Assembly (NCBI GenBank): GCA_037176885.1 | Contig: JAWWNJ010000123.1 | Coordinates: 248,001-312,000 of the forward strand | Source of the DNA: Favolaschia claudopus | Taxonomy: Eukaryota > Basidiomycota > Agaricomycetes > Agaricales > Mycenaceae | Length of the DNA: 64,000 bases | Reading direction: 5' to 3' | Shown here: in pieces, positions 52,980-62,945 of the stretch | How the letters are laid out: each line of letters begins with the position of its first letter | How positions within the stretch are numbered: position 1 is the first letter of the stretch | Notes under the pieces: generated by a model | What the model saw: only the letters and a program-made list of their open reading frames with translations | Database searches by the model: none | What the model was told of the DNA's origin: nothing | Position numbers and translations under genes: made by a program

Positions 52980-54796
52980 GGATGCTGACTTGCTGAATTT
53001 TAGAGTCGAAACGGCGCGTTTGATGGCGCGAGGCGGGGACTTAGGTGTTGTCCGGGCAGAAGACGGCGGGGTCGGGATAGTTGGTGGCGGCGGGAGACGA
53101 CGGCGAGAGAAGCGCGGGGGATTGCGGTCGCGTAGGAAACGGTCTTGAGAGAGCGGCGAAGAGCGACTGCGTTTTCATGGGTGGGGATCCACAGTGGGCG
53201 GAAGGTGAAATCGTGATGCACCGCAAGGAGAGCAAATGCACGAAACAAAGCCTGAGTTGGTGGGTGATCAATGGAGCCAGACTGTAGGCAGGTAGAGATG
53301 GCTTCGTTATCAATACGAAAGACAACCTCAAAGCCAGTCCAGCAGTGGCCCCAGATCTCCGCAGCACGCAGGACTGCGCACATCTCCTTCCAATGGATTG
53401 GATGACGACGGTAGCGTGCTGGCACTGGCTCAGTGAAGAACAGGTCAACACCTGCCCAATGTCCACCAATACCAAGCTTGCCACTGGCATCAGTGAAAAC
53501 CTCGAAGCTGATACGAGGAGGTCCAATCACATAAATGCCATTGAAAGTTGGCAGGAATGAGTTCCACCAAGCAATGTCAAGCTTGGCAGAGGCAGGAAGG
53601 CGACGGCGTTGGCGACGGGGAAGGAAGGCGAGACTCCGCAGGAAGTCTCGGATGCGACGGGTGAAAAAGCGACCAACGGGAATCACGGACTGAGCAAAAA
53701 CGTGCTCGAGTTCGTAGTGGCTAGCAGAACCCCGGGACAGACAGTGATCGAGCAGCAAAAGAAGCCGACCAAGCTTGTCTGCAGGAAGGCGTGCCTGCAT
53801 CTTCACGGTGTCAAGCTCAATGCCGAGAAACTCGAGGCAGTGAGTGGGCCCCTCCTCCTTATCACCGGATATTGAAAAACCAAGCTCCGCAGCTACGGAG
53901 CGGAAAACAGCACAACCATGCTCAGCATATGCCAAACCCTTGGAGGCAGGGGTGACATTGATCCAGTCATCCAGGTAATGCTGGATGAGCTTCATGACTT
54001 CATCACGAGACAGTAGAATCCAGTGATGAGCCTCCGCAAAGTAATTGCACAGGCGTGGACCAGTACGAATACCGAACGGCAGGAAGATGTCCAGGAATAG
54101 ACGCATCTTCCACTCAAAGCCCATCAGATGTACATGGTCTGGGTGAATTGGAATATGCCTGAACGCTGCCTCCAGATCTGCCTTGTAAAGGAAGGATCCA
54201 GGGCCTGCCTTCCGTACACGGTCAATAGCCCCCATGACAGCCTCGTAGACCAGATGGCCGTACTCAGCAGGGATCGCGTCATTGACTGAGGATCTAGGAG
54301 GATATGAGAGGTGATGGATCCGACGACGTTTCTCGCTATATTTCTTGGGCACGGAGCCCAGCGGAGAAAGGACAGGCTTAACAGTATCAGCCATGTCTGT
54401 GATGTCAATGATACGCCCAAGAGAGACCTCATGGGCAATATCCTTGTCCACTGTCTCGGGGAACGCAAGCGCGGATGGAAGAGGGGCAGGGGCAGAAGGA
54501 GATGGAGAGGGCATAAGCATAGGATCCACACCTAAGAGAACACCGTGGCGGATAGCAGAGACAAGGGTCTCAGCGAACGAGCGATCTGGGTAGTCTGCGA
54601 GCGCACGAGCCCACGCCTCGGGGTGAAGCTTCGTCGGAGGCATGGGTTTTGAATGCGGAGTAGTGAGAGGGAGGAGTAGGTCTGTGTTGGGGCGTGCCGG
54701 GGGCAGGGATTGCGCCATAACCTCAATCGGGGAGAGAGGGCGGTCAGAATCGGCTGTATGGGTGACTAGGGGAGGAGATGGGACTTTCCTGCTCAA
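52980..54796 (-). CDS. DIRS-type pol: reverse transcriptase and RNase H (598 codons open)
   Basis: The N-terminal linker is Pro-rich. RT motifs follow: LSPLGSVPKKYSEKRRRIHH, LSYPPRSSVNDAI, FLYKADLEAAFRHIPIHPD, LFLDIFLPFGIRTGPR, and the catalytic QHYLDDWINVTP. RNase H has EVFTDASGKLGIGGHWAG, the FRIDNEAISTCL block and FRPLWIPTHENAV. Near 53175 the frame diverges: the -1 frame continues FAALSRPFPTRPQSPALLSP and ends PDPAVFCPDNT at 53041, closer to the family ending than the open frame. The element has no recombinase or terminal repeats here, so it is partial. It copies RNA into DNA. Confidence 0.8.
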
Positions 54797-57248
54797 ATCT
54801 GAGCGAGGAGAGCCAGAAGCATCTCCCCCTCGCTCACCCGGCTTCGATAACGCGCCATCAGGGGGATTTTCCTGAGGCAGGACTGGCCGAGCTACGTCCG
54901 GGGGGTTTGAGGAACGGCGCGCGCAAAAAGGCGCGGTGTGGTGCCGACTACCGCAATGAGAGCAGACATGGCGGTGTATGGTTGCGGACCGAACTTCGTG
55001 ACAAGTCGCGGTCCCAATTTGGTAATTGATACTGTCACGTCAGTTTTCATTGCGACATCCTGGGATTGCGTAAATAGCATTGCAAGAAGGTAATCTACAA
55101 ACGTACTGGAGCAAAACTTCGAAAAAACGGGTTTTCCGTGTTTTGCACGGCAATTTCGCGCTTTTGATTGCGGATCACTCGGACCGGTGGCTGTGCAGCA
55201 GCATCAATGTCGCCTGGCCATTGCCGTTTTCCTGGTTAGGAAATTTCACTTTCACTGTGGGGTCCGGAAGAAGGAGTCTGGGGTTGCAGAGGCAGAATGG
55301 CAGAAAAAGACTTGATTACCTGCCTCAAACTCGCAAGTTTAGTACACACAATTTTGATTTTTCGCTGTTCAAATTTCGCGTTTTGTAACCCTAAGTTAGG
55401 AGTACCTCCGATTCCTCTGAAATAAAATTTTCACCTATAAACAATACCCTAGTTCCGGCTAAATCTCGAATCCCGAAGGATTTTGAGCAAAATTGGGACT
55501 GGTCATGAAGTTTTGGCCGCAACCATAGGCACTGGCGGCGACCTTCCCAGCAGCCTCCTACGCGATTGTGGCCCCAGCAGATCTGTGCACGTACTCGCGT
55601 TCCGTTCTCCATCAAAATCCTTCCATCCCTCGGAGGCGTCCAGTGCCCACGATCTTCATGGTGCCAGCTGAGTAGTCCATTGACCTTGACGAGTCTGAAA
55701 CCGGGCCGGAGAGAAGGCATCGAAGTCGACCAGCCGAAGGTGGGGGAGGGAACGAAGAGGCAGCGCAAGCACCCAAGAAGAGAAAGGAAACAAAAGAAAA
55801 TGACACAAAAATGAGCTATGACGACGACGGGGGGAGAAGACTAGGGCCCGGGGAGAAGACTAAGGTCGCACAGGAGGGAGGAGGGGAGTCACCGAGCCAA
55901 AGGCACGACGGGGTGGAGGCCGGCGAGACGAAAATGAGATGGAACATGTGATAGATGGGATCACCTTTGCCAATCCCGCTGCTCTCTTCAGACCTTTCAT
56001 GATTGATTGCAGACGTTCGTCCCACTCTCCAGTTGGTGCTTCGCCTTCGCCTCGTAGTATTCAAAGATCAATGAGGAGAACAAATGAAGCGTTAAGGAAG
56101 AATAGAAACGAAAGTCGTATTCTCGGAAATTTATGAAAGCAGCTAAACAAAATGACCTCTGAGTTAAGCAATTTTTGCAATGGTATGTTAAGTATTCGGA
56201 CCAATATCATGCACAGCGGCCATTTCTCCGATGAGAGCATCCGCAAGGATAACGCTCGTAGCAATCAGAAAACGGTGATCGCGCAGGTGTACACCCGTAG
56301 GATTGAACGGATGCTCGTCACCAACCTAGGGTCGGTTCCTCACTTCTAAAGATCACAGCCCCGATACATTGAACCCTTTTCCATTCAGTGAATTCTGGAG
56401 CCCATTACAGCAATTAACTGCAGGATGACCTCGTTGGAGTTGCCAGGTTATTTGACAGAGGAGCATGAGCAAGTTCAGGAATACACTAGTAGGGAATTTC
56501 AATTCTTCGTTGCAAGACGGTGAGCACAAACATGCACTTGTACTTAAGATGCGCCAGGTTTCTCCCTCAACGACTTGAGACCCGAGAACAACCAGAAATA
56601 AGAGTACTGGGATGAAACTCGTAGGCAAGTTTTCATATCTACTTCCAGTGCCAATAAATTGAGGAGCCCTCTGAGGACGCCGAGTTCGCATAGACCCTCC
56701 CAGGGAGTAATACACCCATCACTAGGAAAGTCACTGGCGGCCACCAGTGGCCGCCGTTGGCTGTTGGCGGCCGTTGATTGAAAAAGGTTTGAATCGAGCC
56801 ACTAAGTGTTGGTTCTCTGTTTTTACACTGGCTATTATCCAGAGCATACATGTAACATTATTCAGTACACATTAGTGAACCCCAAAGCAGGCAATTCAAA
56901 ACATTTCAGCCATTACGGATGGTTTAACAGCGTTCTCTGTGAAGAATTGATGATACTTAACTTGGGTAATTAACTACGCTAGTGACCTTCTGCCCAATGT
57001 TGTCTGTAGCGGGCGCGCCGGAGCGGTATCCAGGCGCCGGTGAGTTCCTCAATTGCAGGAAAGGCTGTCTGTAACAGTGGCGCGAGTGGGGCGGCCTCAA
57101 ATTCCCATTTATGGTCAATGTGGGTGGACTCTAAAGCCGTCGGGAGAGGTCGGGAGTCGCGTGGCGCGACCTTAGTGCGCTTCACCACAACATGGCAGAA
57201 GGTCAAATAAAATATATTTTATCAGAAAAGGAATACACACAAGAGCTC
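54797..57248. other. gene-poor stretch, nothing firmly recognised
   Basis: Several open frames of 60-125 codons (for example 55391-55768 minus, HWTPPRDGRILMENGTRV) have no motif I recognise. At 56738-56780 GGCGGCCACCAGTGGCCGCC is a clear palindrome followed by TGTTGGCGGCC. Around 55120-55160 a mirror-like AACGGGTTTTCCGTGTTTTG is seen. No splice-consistent gene was found. Confidence 0.35.
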
Positions 57249-57278
57249 ATTGGGGGAGCTTGCTCCCCCCTTTTGTCT
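57249..57278. repeat. G/C hairpin repeat (copy 2, inverted)
   Basis: ATTGGGGGAGCTTGCTCCCC plus CCTTTTGTCT is the exact reverse complement of 2229-2258. The shared AATACTCTCAGCCAAGGGCT follows at 57446-57465, about 170 bp further on. Confidence 0.75.
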
Positions 57279-57565
57279 GAGGCTCCCGAAAAGTGGATGG
57301 CTGTGCAATGTGCCTACTCTCCCACGGGTACGCCATGAATATGTGATGGAGGCTTAGAGACGACTCAGAGCCTCTCAGACCTGAGACGAGTGGCCTCAAG
57401 GTGGCCTACTGTACAGCGGTGCACTCAGGGAAAATGCAGTCAAGGAATACTCTCAGCCAAGGGCTGGCATCAATATTTAAGTAGGAAATCAAATATAAGG
57501 AGTCATCCCGACCCTTAAAGACAACACATGGCACAAAGGCAGCCGAGTTCAATTCACACAATTCC

Positions 57566-57590
57566 AAAAAAAAAAAAAAAAAAAAAAAAA
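57566..57590. repeat. poly-A run, about 25 A
   Basis: Homopolymer A tract inside otherwise ordinary sequence. It could be the tail of a retroposed sequence, but no flanking duplication was seen. Confidence 0.7.
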
Positions 57591-57686
57591 CATTGGCCTG
57601 GGCAGCAGTCAAAATTGCACAAATTCCTGTATTCAGCTTGTATTCAGCTCTATGGTAGCAATTTCACCGGGACTGCAACAGTAATA

Positions 57687-57874
57687 CAGTCGTCACTGCC
57701 TTAACCCATACCCCTCGGTGGGGCAAAGAAAGTATGGGTTATGAGGGTTTTATGGGTTATCGCAGGTAAATATCACGTAATTTGGGCACTTTCACACTGT
57801 AAACCGAGGGAAATTTGCCCCCAAGATCATGGGTTATGGGGAAGTACAGGTATGGGTTATGACAGTGACGACTG
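57687..57874. mobile_element. MITE with CAGTCG ends and AACCCATA repeats, copy 2 (188 bp)
   Basis: CAGTCGTCACTGCCTTAACC and CATACCCCTCGGTGG at the left are mirrored by GTATGGGTTATGACAGTGAC and GACTG at the right, with TA flanks. TATGGGTTA units recur four times inside. Same family as 37338-37503. Confidence 0.87.
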
Positions 57875-58273
57875 TAGAAGAAAGATGCCTTGAGTTGTGA
57901 GATCCAAGGACAAAACTTGGCCTCTCAGTCTAACTTATAAAGATTCTCAGGTCGAAAGATTTTTCTTTTTTCCATTAGACTGATACACAGTTTTGATTTT
58001 TTTTTTTTTTTTGCCGTCGTACTTCTGTCTAGTCTGGCCGGAATTAGCGCAAGCTCCCCCTCATCTGTAAGCCGGGCACCGGCATTACAAGACATAGTTG
58101 TATTTATTGTGGTTTACCCACCAGTAAAATTCTCAAACTGAACACTCGTAGATGGCGGGGCGGGCACCAGGGCCGTGGCGGGAGGGCGGGCAAAGTTACC
58201 GGGTCCGAAGGTCACGTGATGTCTATACGGGGCAATCTAATTAGAGCAATCGAACGGTTCCTCGAGTGTACAT

Positions 58274-58353
58274 AAAGCAAGATTAGATTATGTAATATCT
58301 ACATGCGGAATATAAGGTAACAAGCGTGTAAGTAAGGAAATATTATATAGACC
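58274..58353. repeat. 80-bp dispersed repeat, copy 2 (LTR-like)
   Basis: AAAGCAAGATTAGATTATGT, GCGGAATATAAGGTAACAAG and CGTGTAAGTAAGGAAATATT match 46996-47076. It lies just before the DIRS fragment, but the copy at 46996 has other neighbours, so the link may be accidental. Confidence 0.6.
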
Positions 58354-58363
58354 CGTCACAGCG

Positions 58364-58524
58364 CTGCAGCTTCTCGGCAGGGAGAGCCACCGTGAAGGCA
58401 AGAGTGTCGATCTCAATCCCTAGGATAACACCGCGGGTAGATGGAGGAATGTCCTTCCTCGCCTTCCCCACTGGATGGGCAGAAAAACCCGTTGCGTCGC
58501 AGATTTCCCGGAAAATTGCAGCGA
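58364..58524 (-). pseudogene. DIRS RT fragment, about 160 bp
   Basis: AIFREICDATGFSAHPVGKA and IPPSTRGVILGIEIDTLAFT, then VALPAEKLQR, correspond to the same region of the relic at 24240-24410. Nothing of the element on either side remains. Confidence 0.75.
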
Positions 58525-59212
58525 CAGTGTGTGATACAGCCGTTTCAGAAAAAGAATGTAAAACTCCATCAGAAACCGGACAAAAACCGTAAAACAGCTG
58601 TAGATCCATTTGTCTTAGATAAGACATTCGTCTTGACCAAGACCTGAAAGACGTACCGCATCTTTCCCAAGCAGACCACCAGCACTTGAAAGATCACTCA
58701 AAAGACGCATATTCCGACGGAAAGATAAGTCAAATGAAATACATATATTACTAGTTACAACACGTACATAAGTAGTAACTATCGCTATGGGTTCACCTCG
58801 GGCGTCCATTCGCTCCGAGAGAGAAGATAAGTTGATGCGCGCCGCCATGGGGGACGGGAGGGCGACGAAGGTCCTATAACGAAGCATGAGACAATGGCAA
58901 AGACTTGATGCAGATTCCATGGACGTGCGCGGGCACTGAAGTGAGCTGGAGGGCGGATATGGAGGGAGGGCAAAGGCGCGCGTCGCAGGGCCACGGTCCG
59001 CGCGGGACGGGGGAGTAGAGCGATGCTCACCTTCAACCTAATCTTGAGGCTGCGGGCCATATCCAACTCAGGGTTTGGGTTTGAGGGCGTTGAGGACTTG
59101 TACTAGTTGTAGACTTGAGAGCGCTTGTGCGACTTGCGCTGGCGGCATTGAAGACAAGTTGCGGTATTGGAGACGAGTCACTGTGAAAACATCGGCACCT
59201 GATTTTCATGTA

Positions 59213-59340
59213 CAGTGGCGGCGGGATCTGATGCCACCCCCCAAAAAAATGATGGAGCCCCAATCGACTCCACTTGCATCAAAAGTTCCAGAAATAGGCT
59301 GTTCTATCTTTAGGGGTGGCATCAGATTCCGCCGCCACTG
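59213..59340. mobile_element. MITE with CAGTGGCGGC ends, copy 2 (128 bp)
   Basis: CAGTGGCGGCGGGATCTGAT and GCCACCCCC at the left are mirrored by GGGGTGGCATCAGATTCCGC and CGCCACTG at the right; TA on both sides. It shares CTCCACTTGCATCAAAAGTT with copy 1 and carries a 13-bp insertion (ATGATGGAGCCCC) relative to it. Confidence 0.9.
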
Positions 59341-59387
59341 TACCTAGAACATGAATCGGTTATTTCATAGAAATGCGCATGATTCTA

Positions 59388-60045
59388 CACTAACTCAGCA
59401 AAAAAAATGTCCGATCGATATTCCGCATATTTCTCAACAATGGACATACATTTCGGCTTCAAATGACTTACAGTGTAGTTTGTAGAATCAAGGGGCATTA
59501 TCCTGCCGTATTTGTTTTGCGGCAAAATATACACAGAAAATCCGACTTTCCAGATCGCTCAGATTACGATCAATCTCAGAGCTGACTTTCTCATTCTATA
59601 GCCTAATATTTACTGAGTATTTCTCCAAGTTAGACCAAGCTAAAATATGCAGGCAAAAAGGCGCTACAGCGAGCGCAAAGTGGCCATTTTCGACTATTTT
59701 GACCGGAATGTGCCGAAATTGGATCAAAATGGCAGAATTGTTCGCGTCATAGCGCTACAACGGCTCAACCTTTTTGCTTGGTGCAACTTGTGGAATTGCT
59801 TAGTTTATCTTGAACTTTCGACGTATGCACCTGGGCTACCCTGAAATCGGTTACTGCAGAACCGGAAAATATCCTGTTTCGGTGGTTTCGCCCAGTTGAT
59901 GCCGGATCAACAGACTTTGATGATCTATTTACGTGCAAAAATTCCGGCTCAGTCACTTCCACAACCTCCAACTTCTTTCAGAAGTCCCATTTCCGTGCAA
60001 AAACGAAGCAAAAACCGATCGGACATTTTTTTTGCCGAGTTAGTG
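59388..60045. mobile_element. TIR element with CACTAACTCRGC ends, TA flanks, 658 bp
   Basis: CACTAACTCAGCAAAAAAAA plus TGTCCGATCG at the left is mirrored by CGATCGGACATTTTTTTTGC plus CGAGTTAGTG at the right. TA dinucleotides at both borders. The ends agree with Tc1/mariner-type termini. No transposase frame was found. It begins 47 bp after the previous MITE. Confidence 0.88.
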
Positions 60046-60540
60046 TAGCTTTTCAGGTTTTGTTCTTTTGCTCTGTTCGTTTCAGGAATAGAAGACAACC
60101 ACAAAGAAAGTTTGTCGGTGGATTGAGTGCGCGAGACACCAGGGAGAAGAGTGACGTGGAGGTCACGTGCCATGTTACTCACGCCGACGGCGGCAACCCC
60201 GCCATTCCAAGGGTGATGGCAAATCGGTCGCCAGACCGATTAAAGCCGATGGCCTCGGCCAGTAAAACCCTCGGCAGCCTATTTCCGGCGAAATAAAGCC
60301 CTCGAAATGACCGATTTTGCCTCCGGTGTCGTTAAACTTTTTTTTCCGCGCTTCCCGGAAAGGAAATGCCCCCTCAACGCTTGTCATGTCCAAATTCGGC
60401 TCTCCTTTCGAAAATGTGTTTAAAGATAAGTAAATGTAATACAACGTGGCTCACAGGCGTCGACAGTGTCAAGAGCCTGCGAGTATTCTCAAAAGACTAG
60501 AAAAGGTGTCTATATGCTATTCCTCTGTTGTGCAGTGCTT

Positions 60541-61194
60541 AAATTCCACGTTTGTGAAAAGCTTGCTGAGCCATTGCTGAGCCGTGGGTGAGCCGCAAGC
60601 CACGTAAGCCAGCCGTCAAAAATAGCTCGGCTCGGCTTTTTGCGGTGATGGCTATAGAGCCATCAAAAGCCGAGCCGAGCTTAGTGTTGCCACCGAGTCG
60701 AGTCTAACTCGAGTCGTGATCCGACTCGACTCGAAAAAGGGACAACTCGATCGGTTCGAGTTCGGCCGAGTGTCAACTCGAGTCCAACTCGAGTTGACAA
60801 CCTAAAACGGAAATCCGCCGCTCCTGGTCTGATTTAGGCGGGACTTTTTTGCGGTAGCTATTGAAATAGCACGCCCAATTGCTCTTCCTAAAATTTAGGG
60901 CAGAATCTCACTTTGAAGTTGCTCACATTCTGATATCAGTTTGCGTCGGGAAACTCCGGTTGATGATGGGCTGTGACTGCAGTGACATGACGAGGCACGC
61001 GTCACTCCGGGCATTTCCGTGGAGGGGCTGGTGGCGGGTGGGAAACGTCGCGCGGAACTCTCTGTCAACTCGAGTCGCAACTCGATCCCACTCAGCACGA
61101 TCGAGTTGACACCGAGTTCCGACTCGAACTCGACTCCACTCGACTCGGTGGCAACACTAGCCGAGCTAGCCGAAGCCGAGCCGCGGCAACACTA
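60541..61194. mobile_element. outer hAT-like element remnant, holding a nested hAT-type element
   Basis: The right end is GCCGAAGCCGAGCCGCGGCA followed by ACACTA at 61194. Inner sequence repeats GAGCCG/CGGCTC motifs on both sides of the nested element (AGCTCGGCTCGGC and AAAAGCCGAGCCGAGC). The left TAGTGTTGCC end is not visible, so this is truncated or diverged at its left. Confidence 0.5.
60682..61159. mobile_element. nested hAT-type non-autonomous element, 478 bp
   Basis: TAGTGTTGCCACCGAGTCGA and CTCGACTCGGTGGCAACACT plus A are inverted ends. The 8 bp GCCGAGCT flank both sides (60674-60681 and 61160-61167). The element is rich in CGAGTCGAG/ACTCGAGTC palindromic repeats near both ends, as found in hAT subterminal regions. 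It sits inside a second hAT-like remnant. Confidence 0.92.
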
Positions 61195-61513
61195 CCGCGG
61201 CGGCTGCACCTACCAATTAACAACGGGGTGCGGGCTGGATTCAGAGAAGCCGGAACACCGACCTGGGAGGGTGGGTCGGCCGGGAGTTTGAGAGAATGTT
61301 TGGCCCATGGCCTATGTCTGTGGAGAGTGGGAAGAAATAAAAAAAATCAAACGTAACTTAAGGCTCATTAATCATGTCCGTTATGTCCGAAAAAGGCATA
61401 CTCCTGTGATCCGACCAGTGCCGGGTCACATGAATGATGGTGTCAATCAAATTCCTGTCTCTTACCTCGTCGCATCGTCGCGTCGCGCTCTACGCCCTTC
61501 GTCGCTCGCAAGC

Positions 61514-61753
61514 ATGAACGGAGGGGCTAGAAAGAATGCCGGAAGAAGACGGCCTCCCAGAAACCCGGCCCACTTTCAGCTGATTCCCTTCCCACAACCC
61601 GCAATCCGCCCCACCCCAACTGCCTACTTTCGACCTTACACCAATGCACCAGCGTCACCGTTTTGTGCCTGGGATGGACCCACGATAGTATTGAACTCTG
61701 GGGCCAACAAGACTGCCAACTCATCCGCTGTGAGACTTCATCCGGCAGATTAG
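61514..61753 (+). pseudogene. N-terminal fragment of a DUF6729-type protein
   Basis: MNGGARKNAGRRRPPRNPAH followed by a Pro-rich part ending TAYFRPYTN resembles the first exon of the gene at 37.9 kb (GGKRFGAGRP, NSFFGPYNH), a short basic GGxRxGAGR start and a FxPY block. Only about 80 codons remain and no downstream exon was seen. The link is suggestive, not firm. Confidence 0.45.
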
Positions 61754-61755
61754 CA

Positions 61756-62892
61756 GGAAATCTCACCTCATCCGACGATGGTACACCTTAAACTCAGTAG
61801 TGCGTGTCTACACTCTAGTAAGATATAATTGCTTTTGTTGATTGATTGTTCAGGTGTGCTATGTAGCAGTAGCCCGCTACATCATTTCATAGGTCGAAAA
61901 TTCACCTGAGATCAAAATTGTCTGAATTTTGTGTGCGGCATGCAGTTGAGCGCACAAATCACTCAATACAAGTAATTCAACATACTCTGAATCCCGAATG
62001 TCCTGCCGGGCTTGTTTTTTTGGCAACCAATATCTCTAACTTGAACTCAACCTGAGGTGTAGTAAACGGGATATTCGACAAATTCAGCAGCTGAACAATC
62101 ATTAGAGGAGACTGGAAATTGAACTTAAAACCTGAAGGTCTTTCTGTCCTGAGCTACAATATCTTCATTGAACTTTGTATCTAAGGTCCCCCGGGTCTGA
62201 TTTACCCCAGCTCCGAGTCATCGACTAGACAATCTTTCCGCATCATTGTAATGTGCCCCATTTCGCGTCCGTGAGCCTGAGATGATTGAGGAAAAGATGC
62301 TGATACAAGCTCGAAGTAGAACAAATAATATATACTGTACAATTGTCACTATTGAACTCGTTGCTTTGTTAGTTTTGGTTCAAGCTGTACTCGCAGCGCG
62401 GACAATGTTAAACTGCTGAGTCCTCAGTCCGCATTCGAAGTCTTTGAATCTTGCTGCTCCATAAATCCATTTCGGGCTGTTTCCGGCCGCCGTACTCGGA
62501 ATAAATGTCCTGGAATTGAAGTACGAGTCGTCAAGCAAAATCAAGGCTAGATACTTATGCTGTGGGTAGATACCTCGGGATACCTGGATTAGTCAGAATT
62601 TAACCAAATTGGGTTGTCCGTGATGAACGGTCTATCATCCGTTTGCTCTTGTTAAATCCACACCGCTGTCAAGAGCGTTCAAGGTGTCGAGAGGCTGTGC
62701 TTTTCGGCACGCTCTTCAACGTCTTTGACAGCGATATTCTCACGTCCAGCTTTCTTATTCTCTCAACTGTTCTAGGCTCGAGACCAGCCGTTAGTGGGAG
62801 TAATGACGAGCAAGCAGGTATTACTTACCATAACGGCTGGAAGCACTTAGGTGTAGATTGATAGATGGAAAATTCAAACTCCGACTATACCT
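61756..62892. other. intergenic, nothing recognised
   Basis: AT-rich, with short open frames (for example 62643-62861) showing no motif or coding signal beyond chance. Confidence 0.4.
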
Positions 62893-62945
62893 TAACATGT
62901 TGGGTATGTGGACAATGGTCCACATAGGAGGGTAAGCTTGCTTCA
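62893..62945. repeat. palindrome-bearing dispersed repeat, copy 3 of 3 (opposite strand)
   Basis: AACATGTTGGGTATGTGGAC, then AATGGTCCACATAGGAGGGT and AAGCTTGCTTCAGT, is the reverse complement of the 13368 copy with very few changes. Confidence 0.7.

Noticed and set aside
57566..57590. poly-A tail of a SINE or processed gene
   Set aside because: No promoter boxes, coding remnant or flanking duplication was seen around the A run.
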